Source: Rhizobium sp. Root1334 (lineage in GTDB: Bacteria; Pseudomonadota; Alphaproteobacteria; Rhizobiales; Rhizobiaceae). From it: a stretch of DNA of 64,000 nucleotides. The position numbers were made by a program, and so were the translations under genes. The stretch spans positions 384,654 to 448,653 of the forward strand of contig NZ_LMEY01000029.1 of the NCBI RefSeq assembly GCF_001426665.1. Reading direction: 5' to 3'. How positions within the stretch are numbered: the stretch's first letter is position 1; the number at the start of each line of letters is the position of its first letter. Positions 23,712-33,613 of the stretch are shown here, piece by piece. The notes below the pieces were generated by a model. It was not told the DNA's origin and did no database searches. It worked only from the letters and a program-made list of their open reading frames with translations.

Positions 23712-26700
23712 ATGGGCACCAAATACAATCCGAAAAAAGACCGTCATTTCGAAGCAGTCAGTGAAGCCGGCAAGGTCCTGGGGCTAAAAATGCTCGCTCC
23801 GGAAATCCTGTTTCGCCGCGCCAGCCATGATGATCTGGATGCCTATACGCCGGAGATGCTGGCGCTGACCGCCGCCCACGCGCTGACGGCGATCAACCGC
23901 AAGGAAAGCGACCGTCCGGTGATCAGCGTGGAGACCATCGAGGGCATTGCCCCCAATGGCGACGACGTTTCGGTTCTCTCCGTGACCGATCGCAACATGC
24001 CATTCCTCTACGACTCGATCATGGGTGAGGTGACCAGCACCCATCGCGACATTCTTCTTGCCGTGCATCCCATTCTGGTTCTTGAGGCCGGGAAGCCAGC
24101 TAAGATCTTCGATCCGGAAGAGAAGAGCGATCCGGCTACACGGATCAGCCATATCCAGATTCATATGACCCGCCTGACCGGCACCGAGGCCGAAGACCTG
24201 AAGGAGCGGATTGCCAACGTGCTATCCCAGGTTCATCAGGCAGTCGGCGACTGGACCCCGATGACGGCGCTGCTCGACCAGGCCATGAACGAACTGGAAA
24301 ACCACGCACCAAGCCGCAAGAAGGGCGACCGCGATGAGGCGCTGGCTTTCCTGCGCTGGCTACGCGGCAACAATTTCACCTTCCTCGGCATGCGCGAGTA
24401 TACCTATTCCGGCAAGGGCGACGATGCCGTGGTGGAACGCGGCGAGGGCCGGGGCCTCGGGATTCTCTCCAATCCCGATGTGCGCGTACTGCGCCAGGGT
24501 AAGGATGCCGTGCTGACGACCCCGGAAATCCTGGCCTTCCTCAACGGCCCGGATTTCCTCATTATCACCAAGGCCAATGTCAAATCGGTCGTCCACCGCC
24601 GCGCCTATATGGACTATATCGGGGTCAAGCGTTTCGACGAGGCCGGCAATGTCACCGGCGAACTGCGCATCGTTGGCCTGTTCACGTCCAGCGCCTACAC
24701 GAGGCCTGCCGCAGACATTCCGCTCTTGCGCTTCAAAGTCGAGAAGATCGTCGATCATTTCGGCTTCGATCCGCAGAGCCATTCCGGTAAGATGCTGACC
24801 AATACGCTCGAATCCTATCCGCGCGACGACCTGTTCCAGATCGACGTCAGCCTGCTGGCCAGTTTCTGCGAACAGATCAACGAACTGGCCGACCGGCCAC
24901 GAACCCGGGTTCTGCCGCGTATCGACCATTTCGATCGTTTCGTTTCCGTTATCGTCTATGTTCCACGCGAACAGTATGATTCGGATGTCCGTGAAAAGAT
25001 CGGGCTCTATCTGAAAACCATCTATGACGGCCGCGTCTCCGCCTATTACCCGGCTTTCCCGGAAGGCGGCCTTGCCCGCGTGCATTTCATCATCGGCCGT
25101 TCCGGCGGCAAGACGCCGCGCGTGGCGCAGGCAAAGCTTGAAGACGCGGTTCGCGATATCGTCACCCGCTGGATCGACCGGTTCAATTTGCTGGCCCGTC
25201 ATGACGGGGTGTCGATCTCCGTCAACGCCGCCTATCAGGCAGCCTTTACGCCAGCCGAAGCCCATAGCGACCTCGCCGATATCGCTGCATGCTCCCTGGA
25301 TGACCCGATCCGCATCGCCTTCTACCAGAAGCGTGGCAAGGGCCCAGAATCGCTTGAACTGAAGATTTTCCATGCCGGCGAACCGGTCTCGCTCTCGCAC
25401 CGCGTTCCATTGCTGGAAAATCTCGGCTTCCGGGTCATCAGCGAACAGACCCATGACATTATCGTCTCCTGCGCCAAGGGCGGTGATCGCCTCGTTGTTC
25501 TGCACGATATGGAATTGATCCATCGCGATGGGCACCTGCTCAATCTCGACAAGACCGGCCCGATGCTGGAGGAAGCCTATCTTTCCGCCTGGAACGGCGT
25601 CATCGAGGATGACAGCTTCAACCGGCTGATCCTGCTTTCCGGCCTGAGTGCCCGCGAAGTCACGGTGCTGCGCGCCTATGCGCGCTATCTGCGCCAGACC
25701 GGCATCACCTATTCGCAGGGTTACCTCGCCGATACGCTGAACAAATATCCGGCCATCGCTACAAATATCTTCAAGCTTTTCGTCACCCGCATGGACCCCA
25801 CGCTGGAAGATAAGCCGAAAACGAAGCGTACGACAGCGCTGAAAGCAGCGATCGAGGAGGCCCTGAACGCCGTTCCGAGCTTGGACGAAGACCAGATCCT
25901 GCGCCGCTACGTCAACGCCATCGAGGCGACGCTGCGTACCAACTATTTCCAGCGCGACGCCGACGGTAATCCGAAGGTGATGCTGGCTTTCAAGCTCGAT
26001 CCGAAGATCCTCGATGGCCTGCCGGAGCCGCGGCCTTTCCGCGAAATCTTCGTCTATGGCACCCAGGTCGAAGGTGTTCACCTGCGCTTCGGCAAGGTGG
26101 CCCGTGGCGGATTGCGCTGGTCGGACCGTTCGCAGGATTATCGCACCGAAGTGCTTGGCCTGGTCAAGGCGCAGCAGGTCAAGAACGCCGTCATCGTGCC
26201 GGTCGGCGCCAAGGGTGGCTTCTATCCGAAGCAACTGCCCGCCGGCGGCACCCGCGACGAGATCTTCAAGGCCGGCACCGAGGCCTACAAGACCTATATC
26301 CGCACCATGCTGTCGATCACCGACAACATTGTCGGCCAGGACATCGTGGCACCGGCCGATACGCTGCGGCTGGATGGTGACGACCCCTATTTCGTCGTTG
26401 CCGCCGACAAGGGCACGGCAACCTTCTCCGACACGGCCAACGGCCTCGCGCAGGAAGCCGGCTTCTGGCTGGACGACGCCTTCGCCTCCGGCGGTTCTGC
26501 CGGCTACGACCACAAGAAGATGGGCATCACCGCGCGCGGCGCCTGGGAAACCGTCAAGCGGCATTTCCGCGAGATGAACATCGATATCCAGACGACGCCG
26601 TTCAGTGTCGCCGGTGTCGGCGACATGTCGGGCGACGTGTTTGGCAACGGCATGCTTCTGTCGGAGAAAATCCGCCTGATCGCCGCCTTCGACCATCGCG

Positions 26701-28499
26701 ACATCATCATCGATCCTGATCCGGATATCGAAAGATCCTTTGCCGAGCGCAAGCGCATGTTCAACCTGCCGCGCTCGAGCTGGCAGGACTATGACCGCTC
26801 GACGCTTTCGGACGGCGCGATGATCATTCCGCGCACGGAAAAGTCGGTAACGCTGACGCCACAGGCGATGGCAGCGATCGGCATCGAGAAAAGCCAGGCG
26901 ACACCGTTCGAAATCATGACGGCGATCCTGAAAAGCCAGGTCGATCTGCTCTGGTTCGGCGGCATCGGCACCTATGTGCGCGGCGCGACCGAAACCGACG
27001 CTGATGTCGGCGACCGCGCCAACGACCCTATCCGCATCACCGCTGACGATGTCGGCGCCAAGGTGATCGGCGAGGGCGCCAATCTGGGTGTTACCCAGCG
27101 CGGCCGCATCGGCTTTGGCCTCAAGGGCGGGCGCTGCAATTCCGACGCCATCGACAACTCCGCCGGCGTCAATTCGTCCGACGTGGAAGTGAACATCAAA
27201 ATCGCGCTCGCCTCTGCCATGCGCGACGAGCGGTTGACACGCGCCAAGCGCAACACGCTGCTCGCTTCGATGACTGACGAAGTGGCGGCACTGGTGCTGC
27301 GCAACAACTACGAACAGTCTCTGGCGATCTCGCTGACGGAAATGCTGGGTGCCGGCAACCGGACGGCTCTTGCCCGGCTCATGACCCGGCTGGAAGCCGA
27401 CGGCCATCTCAACCGCAAAGTGGAGGTGCTGCCGAACGATCTGGCCCTGAGCGAGCGCTACCAAAGCGGCAAGGCCCTGACACGCGCTGAAATTGGCGTA
27501 CTTGTGTCCTATGCCAAGATCGTGCTGTTCGACGAAGTCGTCGCCAGTGAACTGCCGGACGACGACTATCTCGCGACAACACTACGTGATTACTTCCCGG
27601 CGAAAATGCACAAGGCGCATGCCAATGACATCAATGAACACCGGCTGCGCCGCGAGATCATTGCCACGGTTCTCGCCAACGACGTCATCAATCGCGGCGG
27701 GCCGGCTTTTGTCAGCACACTGATCGACCAGACGGGCTTCATGCCGGCAGACGTGGTCAAGGCCGCAGTTCTGACACGTGACGGCTACGACCTGAAGCGC
27801 ATCTATGGCGACATCGACGCGCTCGACAACGTCATCAGCGGCGCGGTGCAGAATGAGCTCTACCAGGAGGCGGCACGTATCTTTGCCATCGTCACCGAAC
27901 GGACGCTCAGGACCAAGGCAATGCAGGCGCCGCTCGGCGAGGCGATCGAGCAGCTGCGCGAAGCCTTGCAGAAACTGAAATCGGCCCTGCAAAGCTCGAT
28001 TCCCGAGGACGCAAAGGCGGATGTACGGCAAAGGGCCGACTATTTCATCGAGCGCGGCGTGCCGCCGGCACTTGCCGAAGAAATCGCGGCTCTCGCCGTG
28101 CTGACCTTCGTGCCGGAGATCATCCAGATCACCGCCGATACCGGCGTGACGCTGGCACGCACGGCACAGAGCTACTTTGGCGTAACCCAGAATCTGCGGA
28201 TCGCCCGGCTGCTCGCCGCCGCCGAGCGGGTTTCGGCAACCGAGCAATACGAGGCCATGGCCCTTTCGCGCAGCATCAACGACATCTCTACCGCGCGCAA
28301 GGACATCACCATCGCGGTGCTGACGAACAAGAAGGATGAGCGCAATCCCGTCGGCGCCTGGCAGGACAGCGATCTCAGCCGGATTTCCCGCGTGACCGAC
28401 CAATTGACCCAGCTGACGGAAAAGGGAGAAACCACGCTCGCCAAGATCACCGTCGCCGCTGGCCTCTTGAGCGATCTTGCGCAGAACAGGATGAGGTGA
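23712..28499 (+). CDS. gdhB: NAD-specific glutamate dehydrogenase, large (~180 kDa) class
   Basis: 1595-aa NAD-dependent glutamate dehydrogenase of the large class, which deaminates glutamate to 2-oxoglutarate for catabolism. It has a long regulatory N-terminal half (about residues 1-700, ACT-like) and a catalytic core beginning near residue 780 (HLRFGKVARGGLRWSDR, then VPVGAKGGFYPKQLP with a glutamate-binding Lys). NAD-binding sequence follows around FSVAGVGDMSGDVFGNGMLL, and a helical C-terminus completes the protein. I chose the ATG at 23712, which has GGGGAG 8 bp upstream; an ATG at 23688 with a weak site would add eight residues. The symbol is used as for other large GDHs. Confidence 0.93.
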   Translation: MGTKYNPKKDRHFEAVSEAGKVLGLKMLAPEILFRRASHDDLDAYTPEMLALTAAHALTAINRKESDRPVISVETIEGIAPNGDDVSVLSVTDRNMPFLYDSIMGEVTSTHRDILLAVHPILVLEAGKPAKIFDPEEKSDPATRISHIQIHMTRLTGTEAEDLKERIANVLSQVHQAVGDWTPMTALLDQAMNELENHAPSRKKGDRDEALAFLRWLRGNNFTFLGMREYTYSGKGDDAVVERGEGRGLGILSNPDVRVLRQGKDAVLTTPEILAFLNGPDFLIITKANVKSVVHRRAYMDYIGVKRFDEAGNVTGELRIVGLFTSSAYTRPAADIPLLRFKVEKIVDHFGFDPQSHSGKMLTNTLESYPRDDLFQIDVSLLASFCEQINELADRPRTRVLPRIDHFDRFVSVIVYVPREQYDSDVREKIGLYLKTIYDGRVSAYYPAFPEGGLARVHFIIGRSGGKTPRVAQAKLEDAVRDIVTRWIDRFNLLARHDGVSISVNAAYQAAFTPAEAHSDLADIAACSLDDPIRIAFYQKRGKGPESLELKIFHAGEPVSLSHRVPLLENLGFRVISEQTHDIIVSCAKGGDRLVVLHDMELIHRDGHLLNLDKTGPMLEEAYLSAWNGVIEDDSFNRLILLSGLSAREVTVLRAYARYLRQTGITYSQGYLADTLNKYPAIATNIFKLFVTRMDPTLEDKPKTKRTTALKAAIEEALNAVPSLDEDQILRRYVNAIEATLRTNYFQRDADGNPKVMLAFKLDPKILDGLPEPRPFREIFVYGTQVEGVHLRFGKVARGGLRWSDRSQDYRTEVLGLVKAQQVKNAVIVPVGAKGGFYPKQLPAGGTRDEIFKAGTEAYKTYIRTMLSITDNIVGQDIVAPADTLRLDGDDPYFVVAADKGTATFSDTANGLAQEAGFWLDDAFASGGSAGYDHKKMGITARGAWETVKRHFREMNIDIQTTPFSVAGVGDMSGDVFGNGMLLSEKIRLIAAFDHRDIIIDPDPDIERSFAERKRMFNLPRSSWQDYDRSTLSDGAMIIPRTEKSVTLTPQAMAAIGIEKSQATPFEIMTAILKSQVDLLWFGGIGTYVRGATETDADVGDRANDPIRITADDVGAKVIGEGANLGVTQRGRIGFGLKGGRCNSDAIDNSAGVNSSDVEVNIKIALASAMRDERLTRAKRNTLLASMTDEVAALVLRNNYEQSLAISLTEMLGAGNRTALARLMTRLEADGHLNRKVEVLPNDLALSERYQSGKALTRAEIGVLVSYAKIVLFDEVVASELPDDDYLATTLRDYFPAKMHKAHANDINEHRLRREIIATVLANDVINRGGPAFVSTLIDQTGFMPADVVKAAVLTRDGYDLKRIYGDIDALDNVISGAVQNELYQEAARIFAIVTERTLRTKAMQAPLGEAIEQLREALQKLKSALQSSIPEDAKADVRQRADYFIERGVPPALAEEIAALAVLTFVPEIIQITADTGVTLARTAQSYFGVTQNLRIARLLAAAERVSATEQYEAMALSRSINDISTARKDITIAVLTNKKDERNPVGAWQDSDLSRISRVTDQLTQLTEKGETTLAKITVAAGLLSDLAQNRMR

Positions 28500-28542
28500 C
28501 ACTGTCCGCGCCAGACGGGGCGGGCAGACGGTGGAGAATCAG

Positions 28543-29934
28543 GTGAGCAGCATCTCGGTGGAGGCTGGCGACGAGCCAAAGGTATCGCGCGCTGGCCTCG
28601 GCGGCTGGATGCTGTTCGACTGGGCGGCCCAGCCGTTCTTCACCGTGATCATCACCTTCATCTTTGGCCCCTACTTCGTCTCGCGGCTGACCGACGACCC
28701 GGCTTACGGGCAGGCGATGTGGGGCTATACGCTGACCATCTCCGGCATCGTCATCGCCGTGTTGTCGCCGGTACTCGGGTCGATCGCCGACCAGACCGGC
28801 GCGCGAAAGCCCTGGATCGCATTCTTTGCCGTCATCAAGATCATTTCACTGGCGCTCCTGTGGTTCGCCGTGCCGGGATCGTCGCTGATCTATCCGTTCA
28901 TCTTCATTATTCTGGCCTCGATCGCAGCGGAATTCTCGATTGTTTTCAACGATTCGATGATGCCGCGCCTGGTCGGCGAAAAAGAGATCGGCCGTATCTC
29001 CAACATGGCCTGGGGGCTTGGCTATCTCGGCGGCATGATAGTCCTGATTGCCGTTGTCACGCTACTTGCCGGAAGCCCGGAATCCGGCAAAACAATTCTC
29101 GGAATAGACCCGCTGTTCGGGCTTGATCCGGCAACTGGCGCCGATGCGCGGGTCACGGGGCCGATCTCAGCCCTCTGGTATCTGGTTTTCATCCTGCCGA
29201 TGTTCCTGTTCACGCCCGATGCCCAGAAGGCCGCTATGCCGGCTATGACCGCGGTGCGCGCCGGACTGACTGAACTGCGCCATACGATCGGCGAACTGCG
29301 CCACCGCTCCGGAATCCTGCGTTTCCTGATTGCCCGGATGATCTTTCAGGACGGGGTCAACGGCCTTTTGGCGCTGGGCGGCACGTTTGCTGCCAGCATG
29401 TTTGCTTGGCAGACCGTCGAGCTTGGCGTCTACGGCATCATTCTTAATGTCGTGGCGATCGGCGGCTGCCTCTATGCCAGCCGGCTCGATGCAAAACTCG
29501 GCTCCAAGGTGATCGTTACCGTCAGCCTGATCTGCCTGACCATCGCCACGCTCGGCATCGTCTCGACTGGACCCGGCTACACATTGTTCGGGCTGCTACC
29601 GCTGCCAACCACCGATTCCGGCGCGATGTTCGGCACGGCAGCAGAGAAGGCCTACATCGTCTTTGGCCTTCTGGTCGGGATTGCTTTCGGTCCGGTCCAG
29701 GCCTCGTCCCGCTCCTACATGGCGCGCAGTGTCAGCGCCGATGAGGCAGGGCGCTATTTCGGCATTTACGCGCTCTCTGGCCGTGCAACGACCTTTCTGG
29801 CGCCCGCCGCCGTTGCCACCGTTACCCTGATGACGGGATCGGCCCGCATCGGCATGATGGCCCTGGTCGTTTTTCTGGGTGCCGGCCTTCTGATCCTCAT
29901 CCGCACGCCTTATCCGGCGAATAAGCCCGCATAA
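28543..29934 (+). CDS. MFS transporter, UMF1 (Atg22-like) type
   Basis: 463-aa permease with about twelve membrane segments. The beginning GLGGWMLFDWAAQPFFTVIITFIFGPYF and the SPVLGSIADQTGARKPW loop are typical of the UMF1/Atg22-like branch of MFS, whose substrates are mostly unknown (amino acid efflux in yeast). The GTG at 28543 has GTGGAG directly upstream at good spacing; a GTG at 28531 is the alternative. It follows the GDH gene by 43 bp with the same orientation and may be its cotranscribed partner. Confidence 0.85.
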   Translation: MSSISVEAGDEPKVSRAGLGGWMLFDWAAQPFFTVIITFIFGPYFVSRLTDDPAYGQAMWGYTLTISGIVIAVLSPVLGSIADQTGARKPWIAFFAVIKIISLALLWFAVPGSSLIYPFIFIILASIAAEFSIVFNDSMMPRLVGEKEIGRISNMAWGLGYLGGMIVLIAVVTLLAGSPESGKTILGIDPLFGLDPATGADARVTGPISALWYLVFILPMFLFTPDAQKAAMPAMTAVRAGLTELRHTIGELRHRSGILRFLIARMIFQDGVNGLLALGGTFAASMFAWQTVELGVYGIILNVVAIGGCLYASRLDAKLGSKVIVTVSLICLTIATLGIVSTGPGYTLFGLLPLPTTDSGAMFGTAAEKAYIVFGLLVGIAFGPVQASSRSYMARSVSADEAGRYFGIYALSGRATTFLAPAAVATVTLMTGSARIGMMALVVFLGAGLLILIRTPYPANKPA

Positions 29935-29936
29935 AA

Positions 29937-29961
29937 AAACCCGCCGGAAGGCGGGTTTCTT
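29937..29961. terminator. Bidirectional terminator between MFS gene and purH
   Basis: AAACCCGCC (29937-29945), GGAA, GGCGGGTTT (29950-29958) followed by CTT. The opposite strand reads into TTTTTT. It separates convergent genes. Confidence 0.88.
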
Positions 29962-29978
29962 AGCCGGTGATTGATGGA

Positions 29979-31592
29979 TCAATGCCGGAAATGGCGCATG
30001 CCGGTAAACACCATCGCCACGCCAGCCTCATCGGCGGCGGCGATGACTTCCGGATCGCGCATCGAGCCACCCGGCTGGATAACGGCAGTGGCGCCAGCTG
30101 CGATCATCGACAGCAGACCATCGGCAAACGGCAGGAAAGCTTCCGAGGCAACGGCGGAACCGCGGGTGAGCGGCGCAGCAAGTCCGAGCGCCTTGGCGGC
30201 TTCTTCGGCCTTCAGGGCGGCGATGCGGGCTGAATCCACACGGCTCATCTGGCCCGCACCGATGCCGACGGTCTGACCGTCCTTGGCATAGACGACAGCG
30301 TTGGATTTCACATGCTTTGCCACCTTGAAGGCGAACTTCATGTCTTCCAGTTCCTGCGCTGTCGGTGCGCGCTTGGTGACGACCTTGAGATCGAGATCCT
30401 CGACCATGCCATTGTCACGCGTCTGCACCAAGAGGCCGCCGGACACCGTCTTTGCCGTCAGGCCGGGTATGCGCGGGTCGGGCAGAGCGCCGGTGATCAG
30501 CAGGCGCAGGTTCGGCTTGGCGGCGATGACCACCTTGGCGACGTCGCTGACCGACGGGGCGATGATGACTTCCGTGAACAGCTTGACGATTTCTTCCGCC
30601 GTGGCGCCATCCAGCTCCTGGTTGAGAGCGATGATGCCACCGAAGGCGGAGGTGGAATCGCAGGCAAGCGCGCGCTCATACGCCTCGAGCAGGGTCGCGC
30701 CGGTCGCCACGCCGCAGGGGTTGGCATGCTTGATGATGGCGACGGCCGGGGATTTTGCAACCGGGAACTCGGCAACCAGCTCGAAGGCGGCGTCGGTGTC
30801 GTTGATATTGTTGTAGGAGAGCTGCTTGCCCTGCAGGAGCGTCGCTGTTGCTACGCCCGGGCGGTTTTCGCCGGTGATGTAGAATCCGGCTTTCTGATGC
30901 GGGTTTTCGCCGTAGCGCATCTCTTCCTTCAGTACGCCGCCGATGGTGCGGTGAATCGGCATTGGCGTATCCAGCACCTCGGCGAACCAGCCTGAAATGG
31001 CGGTATCATAGGCGGCGGTGCGGGCGTAGGCCTTGGCCGCCATCTTCTGGCGGAAGGCGAAGGATGTGGCGGCACCGGCGCCCAGTTCGGCCAGAAGCCC
31101 CGCATAATCGGAGGCGTCGGTGATGACGGTGACATAGGCGTGGTTCTTGGCCGAGGCACGGATCATTGCCGGGCCGCCGATATCGATATTTTCGACCGTC
31201 GTCGGATAATCGCCGCCCTTGGCGCGGACATCCTCGAAGGGATAGAGATTGATCACGGCCAGATCGATGCCGGTAATGCCATGCGTCGTCATCGCCTGGA
31301 CATGATCTTCGTCATCGCGGATCGCCAGAAGCCCGCCATGGACGCCAGGATGCAGCGTCTTCACCCGGCCATCCATCACTTCCGGAAAACCGGTGAGTTC
31401 GGACACGTCGGTGACCGGCAGGCCGGCATCGGCGAGAGCCTTGTGCGTGCCGCCGGTCGAAACAAGATGAACGCCCTTCTGGTGCAGGGCGCGCGCCAGA
31501 TCGACGATGCCGGTCTTATCGGAAACGGAGAGGAGGGCGGTGCGGACAGTGACCTGATCCGGGGCGGGAATCTTCTTGGAGGCGACAGCCAT
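29979..31592 (-). CDS. purH: Bifunctional AICAR formyltransferase / IMP cyclohydrolase
   Basis: 537-aa enzyme for the last two steps of de novo IMP synthesis. The N-terminal IMP cyclohydrolase domain (about 1-200) shows LLSVSDKTGIVDLARAL, LVSTGGTHKAL and PEVMDGRVKTLHP. The C-terminal AICAR transformylase domain carries IIKHANPCGVA (catalytic Lys-His) and SNAVVYAKDGQTVGIG. I chose the second Met of a double ATG at 31592 (MAVASKKIPAPD) as in other rhizobial PurH; AAGGAG lies just upstream. The heparinase-like gene precedes it on the same strand by 128 bp. Confidence 0.96.
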   Translation of the reverse strand: MAVASKKIPAPDQVTVRTALLSVSDKTGIVDLARALHQKGVHLVSTGGTHKALADAGLPVTDVSELTGFPEVMDGRVKTLHPGVHGGLLAIRDDEDHVQAMTTHGITGIDLAVINLYPFEDVRAKGGDYPTTVENIDIGGPAMIRASAKNHAYVTVITDASDYAGLLAELGAGAATSFAFRQKMAAKAYARTAAYDTAISGWFAEVLDTPMPIHRTIGGVLKEEMRYGENPHQKAGFYITGENRPGVATATLLQGKQLSYNNINDTDAAFELVAEFPVAKSPAVAIIKHANPCGVATGATLLEAYERALACDSTSAFGGIIALNQELDGATAEEIVKLFTEVIIAPSVSDVAKVVIAAKPNLRLLITGALPDPRIPGLTAKTVSGGLLVQTRDNGMVEDLDLKVVTKRAPTAQELEDMKFAFKVAKHVKSNAVVYAKDGQTVGIGAGQMSRVDSARIAALKAEEAAKALGLAAPLTRGSAVASEAFLPFADGLLSMIAAGATAVIQPGGSMRDPEVIAAADEAGVAMVFTGMRHFRH

Positions 31593-31720
31593 CATCAAGC
31601 TCCTTGGCTTAGGCGCCGGATATCGGGAGGGTCTTCCGGCAAATGTCCGCCTGCCGTTAACACAGCTTTTCACCTGAAGAAACCGCAGTCACGGCAATGA
31701 GCGCTCTACCAAGGATATTG

Positions 31721-33406
31721 TCACCCTTCGCGCGAAAAAATCCACTGGATTTCCGGCTGTGAGGCCGCCGCGAAGGTGACGGTCAGTTGCGACGACTTCC
31801 GAACGCCGGAGGGATCGGCAAAGAAGATATCTTCCTCGACCAGAACCTCGCCGTCGCGGCACGTGAACAGCCAGACTTCGCCGTCCGGCGCGCTCAGATA
31901 GACCTCATGAGCGCTGTGCTGGCGGATATTGATCGACGGATGAATATGAAACCGGGCAACGGCGACGGCGCTGTTGCTTTGCGCCGGTTCCGAACCATCC
32001 GGCTGAAACAGCCGGTCGCGGCCGCGAACCGCATTTGCCTGGCCGTTGACGCTGATGTCGCGCTCGTGCAGCAGGCCAAAGGCCTGCGCGTAGCCATCAT
32101 GGCTGGCGATGACAGCATCCGGCTGGCCTGCGCGTTCCTCGCGGCGGACCGCAACCTTGGAGACGCCGCCGGTGACGATGGGGCCGAGAAACCCCGACTG
32201 CGACAGGCGTGACGACGAGCGGTCATTGATTGTTACGGTCGAATGCGCCGCAGTCGAGCGCGCCAACTGGCGGAATCGTTCGCCGGCAAACTTTGGTGAT
32301 CCGGAATTGATCACGAACCGGTGTCGGCCCGACGACATTTCGAACGACAGGCAACCCGCATGTGCCGTGCGCGACAATTCCGGCGACAGCGGCTTTCCGG
32401 TATCCATGATGACGACGACATTGTTATGCGCTAGCCGTTCATACTGAAGATGCGGCAAGGCCTTGAAGGGCGCACCAGCCGTTTCGTCATAGCGCAGGAC
32501 GGCCATCAACTCATTGGCGAGCGTCGAGGTGGCGCCGTTGAACAGAGCCAGTTCACCTCCCTCGTGACGGAAGAACCGCAGCGCCGGATACATCCGGTCG
32601 ATGCACGGGATCAACTTTGCCGGCACCTCATGACCGAGATTGACATAGGTCTGACGCAACGGCAGCAGGTCGATCAGCAATTCCAGACCCGTGCGCGGGT
32701 TACGCGAACTGTGGCCGCCATCGGGAAGAATTTGCCGGTCAAGCTCCACATCGAGATTGCGGGCGGCTTTGCGGATCGTCGCCTCGGACGCCGGCATGGC
32801 AACAGAGGCCATGGCGAGCGCGATCCGCGCGCGCAAGCGCGCGTCGCCGTCGCAGGTCGTGTCGGTTATGTGGCGCAGATAGCGCACCTGGAAGGCAAGG
32901 CTTTTCAGGAACCGCCGATAGAACGGATGCTCGGCATTGCGCAGGATGATCGGCGAATGTGACAGCCAGGCAATCAGGCGTTGAGAAATGATATCCGCTT
33001 CCCATGCTATACCGCCGATGTAGCGCCCGTGCGTGATGATCCAGTCATTGACGATATGGCGCAGATGCGCAAACGCCTCATCTTCCTTGACCGTGCGCAT
33101 ATGCCGGACCCAACCGAAGGAATGCAACCTTACGGCGAATTCATGCGATGGAAGATCTATCTCGAATGGCGATTCGCCCGCCGTATCCAATACGCGGCCC
33201 GCCAACGGGAAGCGGCCTTGCAGAATTTCCTGCGCCACGAAAGGATCAATGGCGCGCAGGTCGGTGGGAGCGACGATCAGCCGGTCAGGCGCTGTTCCGG
33301 TAAAGCGGAATGCGGTGTTGCGGCCCAAGGCGAGGCGGCGCGAGAAGCGGCGCCAGCCCTCACGCGCATACAGATAAAGAAGCCTTTGCCGGTCTGAAAT
33401 CTGCAT
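31721..33406 (-). CDS. Heparinase II/III family protein
   Basis: 561-aa protein with the helical N-terminal toroid (about residues 1-330) and C-terminal beta domain (about 340-560) of the heparinase II/III-like polysaccharide lyase fold. Landmarks are EADIISQRLIAWLSHSPIIL, FNGATSTLAN, AHAGCLSFEMSSGRHRFVINSG and AAHSTVTINDRSS. No signal peptide is evident. In Rhizobiaceae such a gene is regularly found between rsmB and purH, but the substrate is unknown and the enzyme class assignment remains by similarity. Confidence 0.85.
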   Translation of the reverse strand: MQISDRQRLLYLYAREGWRRFSRRLALGRNTAFRFTGTAPDRLIVAPTDLRAIDPFVAQEILQGRFPLAGRVLDTAGESPFEIDLPSHEFAVRLHSFGWVRHMRTVKEDEAFAHLRHIVNDWIITHGRYIGGIAWEADIISQRLIAWLSHSPIILRNAEHPFYRRFLKSLAFQVRYLRHITDTTCDGDARLRARIALAMASVAMPASEATIRKAARNLDVELDRQILPDGGHSSRNPRTGLELLIDLLPLRQTYVNLGHEVPAKLIPCIDRMYPALRFFRHEGGELALFNGATSTLANELMAVLRYDETAGAPFKALPHLQYERLAHNNVVVIMDTGKPLSPELSRTAHAGCLSFEMSSGRHRFVINSGSPKFAGERFRQLARSTAAHSTVTINDRSSSRLSQSGFLGPIVTGGVSKVAVRREERAGQPDAVIASHDGYAQAFGLLHERDISVNGQANAVRGRDRLFQPDGSEPAQSNSAVAVARFHIHPSINIRQHSAHEVYLSAPDGEVWLFTCRDGEVLVEEDIFFADPSGVRKSSQLTVTFAAASQPEIQWIFSREG

Positions 33407-33559
33407 TTTCGACGCCTGCGCGTCTCCCTACTCCCGAACTGGCTTCATGCGGCATTGAAAACCGGAATGAGTGCTGTCCGTACCGGATACTCCAGGACGG
33501 TGATCGTGCCTGAAAAACCGTTAAACTTTTATGGATCGTACCCGTATTGTTTAGGGCAA

Positions 33560-33597
33560 AGGCACAAGGAGCGTCAATTGACGCCCGTCATGTGCCT
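33560..33597. promoter_or_regulatory. Nested palindrome upstream of heparinase-like gene
   Basis: AGGCACA (33560-33566) and TGTGCCT (33591-33597) flank the perfect 14-bp palindrome GCGTCAATTGACGC (33571-33584). It lies between the rsmB stop (33614) and the downstream start (33406), so it could be an operator or an mRNA hairpin ending rsmB. Confidence 0.5.
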
Positions 33598-33613
33598 GTT
33601 GACAGAGATGTCC

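Noticed and set aside
24360..27464. Very long minus-strand open frame (1034 aa) opposite the glutamate dehydrogenase gene
   Set aside because: It is the antisense shadow of a high-GC coding gene; the plus-strand protein has clear GDH motifs and the antisense product matches no family.
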